From NCBI GenBank assembly GCA_023391005.1, contig JAEWBS010000112.1:1-64000 (forward strand): a DNA stretch of 64,000 nucleotides, in the 5' to 3' direction. The first letter of the stretch is position 1. The number at the start of each line of letters is the position of its first letter. This document shows positions 59,356 through 64,000 of this stretch, piece by piece. This stretch comes from Bacillota bacterium (lineage in GTDB: Bacteria > Bacillota > Clostridia > Oscillospirales > Ruminococcaceae). The position numbers and the translations under genes were made by a program. The notes beneath the pieces are model-generated. The model had not been told where the DNA came from. It was given only the letters and a program-made list of their open reading frames with translations, and did not search any database.

Positions 59356-59808
59356 CTAATCCAGACGGACTTTGACAACGGCCTTTATAATGGGCTCCGA
59401 CACCTCATTGATCGCCCGCTCCGGCATATGCCCATCGTCCGGCAATACCAGCGCGAACAGATCGCCGGTCAGCGTAATCGGCTCGCAGGCGCCTTCAAAA
59501 TAATACACGTCTTTGTCGTCATGGGATTCTACGAGCGTAAGATCATCCAGCGGCGCAAAACAAAAATACTCCTTGCCGCGTACCACCAGTTGAATATCGG
59601 CATAGTGATGGTGATTTTCAAGCTTGCACTCTTTGAGCGGAAAAGAGTTGTAATGCTTGATCAGGATAAACAGGTCCTCGCCGTCGATGGCGTGCTTGCC
59701 CGCTTCCATCGCCGCAAGGTCGGTTTCCTGCAAATAGCGCAGGCCCTTTTCAAAACGCGGGCCGAGTCCGTAATATAAATGGGCGTTTTTCAGTTTATCA
59801 ATTATCAT
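59356..59808 (-). CDS. YhcH/YjgK/YiaL-family protein
   Basis: A 150-residue single-domain cupin-like protein of the YhcH/YiaL/EbgC family, which often accompanies sugar-acid and sialic-acid operons and may act as a metal-dependent mutarotase or isomerase. HHHYADIQLVVRGKEYF near residue 65 supplies the conserved His cluster, and FALVLPDDGHMPERA the late metal ligand. It lies 15 bp after garR in the same operon. Confidence 0.88.
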   Translation of the reverse strand: MIIDKLKNAHLYYGLGPRFEKGLRYLQETDLAAMEAGKHAIDGEDLFILIKHYNSFPLKECKLENHHHYADIQLVVRGKEYFCFAPLDDLTLVESHDDKDVYYFEGACEPITLTGDLFALVLPDDGHMPERAINEVSEPIIKAVVKVRLD

Positions 59809-59823
59809 AGTCTTCTCCCTTTG

Positions 59824-60717
59824 CTACAATAGTTTGGATTCAATAGGGGTTCCGGAGAGTTTTTCGTAATATTTGGCCAAGGCGCTGTGGTCCTGCTGAC
59901 CACATCCGTCAGCACGCAGCGTCTGCATCATTTCCATTACTGCTGCTGTCAGCGGGCTGGGGGAGCCGACGCTATGGGCCGTTTCGAGCACATTGGCCAG
60001 ATCTTTAATATGCAGATCAATTTTAAAACCGGGGTTGTAGTTGTGCTGGAGCATCATAGGGCCTTTGGCGTTCATGACCGTGCTGCCCGCCAGACCGCCG
60101 CTGATCGCATCTAAAACCAGTTTGGGGTCGACACCGGCTTTGGTGGCCAGCATCAGCGCCTCGGACAACGCCGCGATATTCAGCGCGACAATGACCTGAT
60201 TCGCCAGCTTGGTCGTATTGCCCGCGCCGATTTCACCGCAGTAAACAGCGCTTGCGCCCATGCACATAAGAATATCATACACCTTATCAAAGATTGCCTT
60301 GTCACCGCCAACCATAATCGATAACGTGCCGTCAACAGCCTTAGGTTCGCCGCCGCTCACCGGCGCGTCGAGCATTTTTATGTTCTTTTGCGCACACTGC
60401 TTAGCGACTTCTTGAGAGGCCAGCGGTGCGATGGAACTCATGTCTATCAGAATTCCGCCCGGCTGCATGCCGTCTAAAACACCGTTCTCTCCGCAGATGA
60501 CCGTCTTTACGTGCGGAGAATTGGGCAGCATGGTGATAATATGGTCACACTGCTCGGCAACCTGTGCGGGGGAGCCGGCGGTCGTTGCCCCCAAAGCGAC
60601 TATTTCTTGCACGGCGTCGCTGTTAATGTCGTAAACAACCAGCGTATGCCCTTTGCTGATTAAATTTTTACACATGGGCTTTCCCATAATGCCAAGCCCG
60701 ATAAAACCAATTTTCAT
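59824..60717 (-). CDS. garR: Tartronate semialdehyde reductase (2-hydroxy-3-oxopropionate reductase)
   Basis: A 297-residue beta-hydroxyacid dehydrogenase. MKIGFIGLGIMGKPMCKNLISKGH is the Rossmann start, MLDAPVSGGEPKAVDGTLSIMVGG the substrate motif, and the catalytic lysine lies in GAGNTTKLANQVIVALNIAALSEAL. The family reduces tartronate semialdehyde to D-glycerate with NAD(P)H. Its place between a D-2-hydroxyacid dehydrogenase gene and a glycerate kinase gene supports that assignment. Confidence 0.88.
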   Translation of the reverse strand: MKIGFIGLGIMGKPMCKNLISKGHTLVVYDINSDAVQEIVALGATTAGSPAQVAEQCDHIITMLPNSPHVKTVICGENGVLDGMQPGGILIDMSSIAPLASQEVAKQCAQKNIKMLDAPVSGGEPKAVDGTLSIMVGGDKAIFDKVYDILMCMGASAVYCGEIGAGNTTKLANQVIVALNIAALSEALMLATKAGVDPKLVLDAISGGLAGSTVMNAKGPMMLQHNYNPGFKIDLHIKDLANVLETAHSVGSPSPLTAAVMEMMQTLRADGCGQQDHSALAKYYEKLSGTPIESKLL

Positions 60718-60745
60718 TGTATGCCTCCTGTTATCACGCGTCCTG

Positions 60746-61720
60746 TCACGGGTTTACAACGTTGATCGGCTTTCCGCCTTGGAACGCCTTTAGATTCTCG
60801 ACAGCCACATCCAACAGCCGGGAACGGGAAGCGAGTGGCGCCCAAGACAAGTGGGGCGTAATAATGCAGTTCTTTGCGCCCAGCAGAGGACTGCTTGCGG
60901 GCAGCGGCTCTACAGGGACGACATCCAGCCCCGCTCCGGCGACCTTGCCGCTCTCCAGTGCGGCGACCAGATCCTCTTCAACAATCAGAGGACCTCTGGA
61001 GTTGTTGATAATCATCACGCCGTCCTTCATTTTTTCAATGCTGTCCTTATTGATGATGCCCGTATTGGCAGGGGTCTGAGGACAATGCAGTGCGATGACG
61101 TCGGATTGGGCCAACAACTCGTCTAGCGTTGTGTAGCGCAGCGTGTCGCAGACAACCGACTGATCCTGAATTTCGTCATAGGCAAGAACCTGCATGCCCA
61201 GCGCCTGAGCAAGCCGGGCGGTACGCTTGCCGATTCGGCCAAGCCCGATGATGCCCATAGTCTTGCCGTCCAGCTCAATAAGCGGATAGTCCCAGAAACA
61301 GTAGTCAAGGCATTTGCTCCATTCGCCTGCCTGTACGGCACGGTTGTGCTCGCCCACATGATGGCAAAGCTCAAGCAAAAGCGCAATGGCAGTTTGTGCG
61401 ACCGCGGCAGTGCCGTAAATTGGAACATTACAAACGGGGATACCCTTCTCCTTCGCGGCGACCGTATCCACAACATTGAACCCTGTTGCCATGACGCCGA
61501 TAAATTTAATGCTGGGCGCTTTGTCCAGAATATCTCTGGTCAACGGCGTTTTGTTGGTAAACACCGCCTGAGCGTCTCCGATGCGCTCTAAAATTAAAGC
61601 CGCTTCCTTAGGATCGCTGGTGGTGCGGTCGTAAACCGTTACATCCCCCAGAGCCTGTAAGCTGTCCCAGCTCAAATCGCCGGGGTTTAACGTATAGCCG
61701 TCCAGTACGACAATTTTCAT
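60746..61720 (-). CDS. D-2-hydroxyacid dehydrogenase, paralogue of 35650-36615
   Basis: A 324-residue NAD-dependent dehydrogenase with Rossmann motif GIIGLGRIGKRTARLAQ, catalytic Arg in NNSRGPLIVEEDL, Glu in PVEP and His in IITPHLSWAPLASR. It shares the opening MKIVVLDGYTLNPGDLSW and most of its length with the gene at 35650. In the glycerate operon, between the permease gene and garR, it fits glycerate or hydroxypyruvate reductase; the exact acid is not predictable. Confidence 0.92.
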   Translation of the reverse strand: MKIVVLDGYTLNPGDLSWDSLQALGDVTVYDRTTSDPKEAALILERIGDAQAVFTNKTPLTRDILDKAPSIKFIGVMATGFNVVDTVAAKEKGIPVCNVPIYGTAAVAQTAIALLLELCHHVGEHNRAVQAGEWSKCLDYCFWDYPLIELDGKTMGIIGLGRIGKRTARLAQALGMQVLAYDEIQDQSVVCDTLRYTTLDELLAQSDVIALHCPQTPANTGIINKDSIEKMKDGVMIINNSRGPLIVEEDLVAALESGKVAGAGLDVVPVEPLPASSPLLGAKNCIITPHLSWAPLASRSRLLDVAVENLKAFQGGKPINVVNP

Positions 61721-61793
61721 GCTTCTTCCTCCTGTGGTATAAGGTTAAAGTTTTATTTAACGATATTTAAAATTAAACGCCCAAAAGTTCGCC

Positions 61794-62777
61794 TTAATGC
61801 TCTAAGGCCTCTTTTGCGGCCCTGTCCTTCTCACTGAGCCAATCGGGATGCTTTTTAAGGTTCTTTTTATAAATATAGGTCGTCAGAATCGGGGTGCAGA
61901 TCGCGGTCGTAATCATCGCTGCCGCCACATAAGGCGTTGCCGCAGCCGCTGTGGCCTCCAGCGTCGGGTCAACCGCCGCAATTGCAAGCGGGACACCGAC
62001 CGCGTTTCCGGCCGTGCTCGAGCAAGCCGCGCCTGCAACGCCGGTTCCACCCGTCGCTCTGTCAGCAAAAATATTGATCGCTCCGCCAATACCCACGGTG
62101 ATGAGCCCCAGCACAATGCCCATCGGGCCTGCGGTGAGAATCATGCGGAAGTCGAGGCGCGTGCCCATCGCCAAAGCCATAAAGGGGATCATGATGCTGC
62201 CGCCGTTGGTGAGGAATTTTCTCATCTCGGGGTCAAGGTTGCCGAGAATCATGCCAAAGATAATTGGAACGATAACGCCGACCAGTTCCATGAACGGAAT
62301 CGTCGCGATACCCGCGGTGCCGACCGCGATCATGGTCAGGAAGGGACCGTCGTTAACAGATAAAACCGATATGGCGCCGATCTCCTCCTTGGAGCCAAAC
62401 TCGGCGGTGAGGGCCGCGTACAGTCCGCCGTTTGTATTGGATACGGCGGAGATAATGGCCAAAGCCGAAAGACCTAAGAAGCCGCCGGGGCCGAACAGGC
62501 TGTTGACCGCAAGCCCCAGCCCGACCGAAAACAGATATTTGGTAAGGGTCGTGACGCTGCCGATTTTAAGCGCCTTAGGCGCCGAGTCAAAGGACATGCC
62601 CGCACCCATGCATACTAAAAACGCACCGATGAAAACATTGTGGTTGCTCATGATTGCCGTAACAAATCCGCCAATTTTGAATACGCCCGGAGCGAATGTA
62701 TTAATGGTCGCCGATATGAACATAGGAACAATCATCATACCGCCGGGTACCTTTTCGATTGTTTTTTTAATATTCAT
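61794..62777 (-). CDS. kdgT: 2-keto-3-deoxygluconate permease
   Basis: A 327-residue transporter with about ten membrane segments, of the KdgT family that imports 2-keto-3-deoxygluconate with protons. Landmarks: KVPGGMMIVPMFISATINTFAP near residue 10, SNTNGGLYAALTAEFG near residue 115, PFMALAMGTRLDF and ACSSTAGNAVGVPLAIA. ATG 62777 is used; GGGAGG lies 10 bp upstream. It is the first gene of the glycerate operon behind a full-consensus promoter. Confidence 0.92.
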   Translation of the reverse strand: MNIKKTIEKVPGGMMIVPMFISATINTFAPGVFKIGGFVTAIMSNHNVFIGAFLVCMGAGMSFDSAPKALKIGSVTTLTKYLFSVGLGLAVNSLFGPGGFLGLSALAIISAVSNTNGGLYAALTAEFGSKEEIGAISVLSVNDGPFLTMIAVGTAGIATIPFMELVGVIVPIIFGMILGNLDPEMRKFLTNGGSIMIPFMALAMGTRLDFRMILTAGPMGIVLGLITVGIGGAINIFADRATGGTGVAGAACSSTAGNAVGVPLAIAAVDPTLEATAAAATPYVAAAMITTAICTPILTTYIYKKNLKKHPDWLSEKDRAAKEALEH

Positions 62778-62857
62778 TCTAACAAAACCTCCCATTAAGC
62801 AAATATTGTCCCGCTTACAACAAAATCTCCGGCGCGCACGGATATTCTGCTGGCCCC

Positions 62858-62914
62858 ATTATAGTGAGGTTTTAATGCAATGTCAACAAAAATATTTAAA
62901 CATTTAAATATTTT
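62858..62914 (-). promoter_or_regulatory. Promoter and upstream palindrome of the kdgT operon
   Basis: Minus strand -35 TTGACA (62881-62886), 17-bp spacer, -10 TATAAT (62858-62863), a complete consensus. Immediately upstream is a perfect 12-bp palindrome AAAATATTTAAA-CA-TTTAAATATTTT (62889-62914), a likely regulator site. Confidence 0.85.
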
Positions 62915-62936
62915 ATTAGGCAATCGTACATCAATA

Positions 62937-62974
62937 TGTATAGAATATATACACATGCGTATATATTCTATACA
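62937..62974. promoter_or_regulatory. Perfect 16-bp AT-rich inverted repeat
   Basis: TGTATAGAATATATAC / GTATATATTCTATACA with a 6-nt centre; it overlaps the last codons of the sigma-54 activator gene. No T run follows on the minus strand, so an operator is as likely as a terminator. Confidence 0.6.
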
Positions 62975-64000
62975 CCACTCAAATGCTTGTTAAGCGTGAC
63001 GCGCGTGATGCCTAATCGCTGAGCGGTCTTGGTTTTGTTAAATCCTTCTTCTTTCAACGCCCGCAAAACAATGCGCTGTGTAATTTCCTCCAACGTGCCG
63101 GAGCATGCCATGGCGCTTAAATCTTCGTCGCTCGTTTGCTCTTCTATTTGGAGATGCTCCATGTCCCCCTCCCTAAAAAGGCCGTTTTCTGATAGAAGGA
63201 CAATTTTCTGAACAATATTTTCAAGCTGCCTGACATTGCCCGGCCAGCTATAGGCGCTAAGGCGCGAAATGACGCTGTCATCCAACCGCAACGGCGGAAA
63301 TCCGTATTTGCGGCAATATTTTTTAATAAAAAACTCAACTAAAAGCGGTACATCCTCAATGCGCTCACGCAGCGGCGGAATGTTAATGTTAAGCACACTG
63401 ATGCGGTAATATAAATCCTCACGGAATCTCTTTTCGTTCACTGCGTCAAACAAGACTTTATTGGAGGCGGCAATAATGCGGACATTTACCGGTACAATGC
63501 TGTCGCCGCCCATCCGCATGACCTCGCGCTCCTGCAACACTCTTAATATTTTTGATTGGATCGCCAAATCCAGCTCGGCAATCTCGTCAAGAAACAAGGT
63601 TCCGTTGTGCGCAAGCTCAAAAACGCCCTTTTTTCCGCCTTTTCTGGCGCCGACAAACGCGCCGTCCACATAGCCGAACAGAGTGCTTTCAAGCTGTTCA
63701 GCGGGCAATGTCGCACAGTTTATAGCGATAAACGGGCCTCTTTTTCGCTTGCTGCTATTATGTATCGATTGGGCGAACAGTTCTTTTCCGGTTCCGCTCT
63801 CACCGTAAATAAAAACCGTCGAATCGACCGAGGCGTATTTCTGCGACAAACTGACCGTTTCTCGAATCTTAACGCCTGTCCCAATGATATCCTCAAAATG
63901 GTGTTTTGCAATCAAGCCCTTCTTGGATAAAGTCCGGCGGATTTTTTGTTCTAATTCCTGAATTTCCGTAACATCCTCACAGGTGATGGCAACGCCCTTG
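62968..64000 (-). CDS. Sigma-54-dependent activator with PAS-type sensor, partial
   Basis: The gene enters from the right edge. The part seen (about 343 residues) starts inside a PAS-linker (ITCEDVTEIQELEQKIR), continues through a sigma-54 AAA+ domain and ends with a Fis-type HTH (TKTAQRLGITRVTLNKHLSG). Walker A is YGESGTGKE, Walker B LFLDEIAELD, and the arginine finger region is RFREDLYYR. The sigma-54 contact loop is GAFVGA instead of GAFTGA. It is upstream of and codirectional with kdgT, yet the kdgT promoter is of sigma-70 type, so its target is uncertain. Confidence 0.9.
   Translation of the reverse strand, partial: KGVAITCEDVTEIQELEQKIRRTLSKKGLIAKHHFEDIIGTGVKIRETVSLSQKYASVDSTVFIYGESGTGKELFAQSIHNSSKRKRGPFIAINCATLPAEQLESTLFGYVDGAFVGARKGGKKGVFELAHNGTLFLDEIAELDLAIQSKILRVLQEREVMRMGGDSIVPVNVRIIAASNKVLFDAVNEKRFREDLYYRISVLNINIPPLRERIEDVPLLVEFFIKKYCRKYGFPPLRLDDSVISRLSAYSWPGNVRQLENIVQKIVLLSENGLFREGDMEHLQIEEQTSDEDLSAMACSGTLEEITQRIVLRALKEEGFNKTKTAQRLGITRVTLNKHLSGV

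Noticed and set aside
62778..62967. Sigma-54 (-24/-12) promoter for kdgT
   Set aside because: No GG-N10-GC element was seen; a perfect sigma-70 promoter is present.
1..64000. rRNA or tRNA genes
   Set aside because: No cloverleaf-like or rRNA-like conserved sequences were recognised on either strand; a tRNAscan-type search could still reveal one.

Overview
The window looks like a chromosomal segment of a spore-forming, strictly anaerobic member of the Clostridia, possibly near the Oscillospirales. The evidence is a collagen-like exosporium protein, an AgrBD peptide-signalling pair, a T-box leader, a TTGACA/TATAAT promoter style with strong GGAGG ribosome sites, an iron-only hydrogenase-type enzyme, and many sugar-acid and carboxylate catabolic genes. 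By eye the GC content is moderate, with AT-rich intergenic gaps. I see no rRNA, tRNA, CRISPR array, intact insertion sequence or complete prophage.

Layout. 1-4.4 kb: a T-box-controlled transporter plus M20 hydrolase, an Rrf2 regulator, cysK and a nitroreductase. 4.4-5.9 kb: a divergent [FeFe]-hydrogenase-like gene whose 3' end was tandemly duplicated together with the end of the nitroreductase. 6-12 kb: an HpaI-type aldolase and a MoxR ATPase / VWA / leucine-rich-repeat cluster carrying two copies of a 388-bp structured repeat. 12-15.2 kb: a collagen-like spore-surface protein and a glycosyltransferase. 15.5-16.8 kb: an agrD-agrB operon with a coupled third small peptide and a probable LytTR-regulated promoter. 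17-20.4 kb: bioY-bioB-bioD-bioA behind a BirA operator. 20.5-21.2 kb and 26-27.5 kb: two divergent XRE-regulator units with clear palindromic operators, the second prophage-like. 21.3-25.6 kb: citC, an unknown gene and an AgrC/AgrA-like two-component pair.

28-36.6 kb is a catabolic operon: RpiR regulator, dehydrogenase, aldolase, FGGY kinase, TRAP transporter and D-2-hydroxyacid dehydrogenase. An identical 15-bp palindrome precedes both the regulator and the operon. 36.9-41.8 kb: an OmpR-type two-component system and a metal-handling operon (LDCC-motif protein, HMA-TauE-cupredoxin fusion, small membrane protein, DUF2318 protein).

42.2-49.4 kb is the most striking block: a tripartite tricarboxylate transporter, a GntR regulator, a GalB-like PIG-L protein, an RraA-type aldolase, a DUF6282 amidohydrolase and a DUF1932 dehydrogenase. 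Together they suggest an anaerobic route for tricarboxylic keto or hydroxy acids that uses the lower chemistry of the gallate/protocatechuate 4,5-cleavage pathway. 49.5-56 kb: KdpDE-like regulators without kdpFABC, an acetamidase with an amino-acid permease, and an unknown gene with an FAH-family hydrolase. 56.3-64 kb: LysR and VanZ genes, then a sugar-acid/glycerate operon (KDG permease, hydroxyacid dehydrogenase, tartronate semialdehyde reductase, YhcH, glycerate 2-kinase) next to a sigma-54 activator with an altered GAFTGA loop.

Together with the HpaI aldolase at 6.4 kb, the last operon forms a plausible path from sugar acids through tartronate semialdehyde and glycerate to 2-phosphoglycerate. 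All functions are read from sequence motifs and family knowledge; no searches were run.
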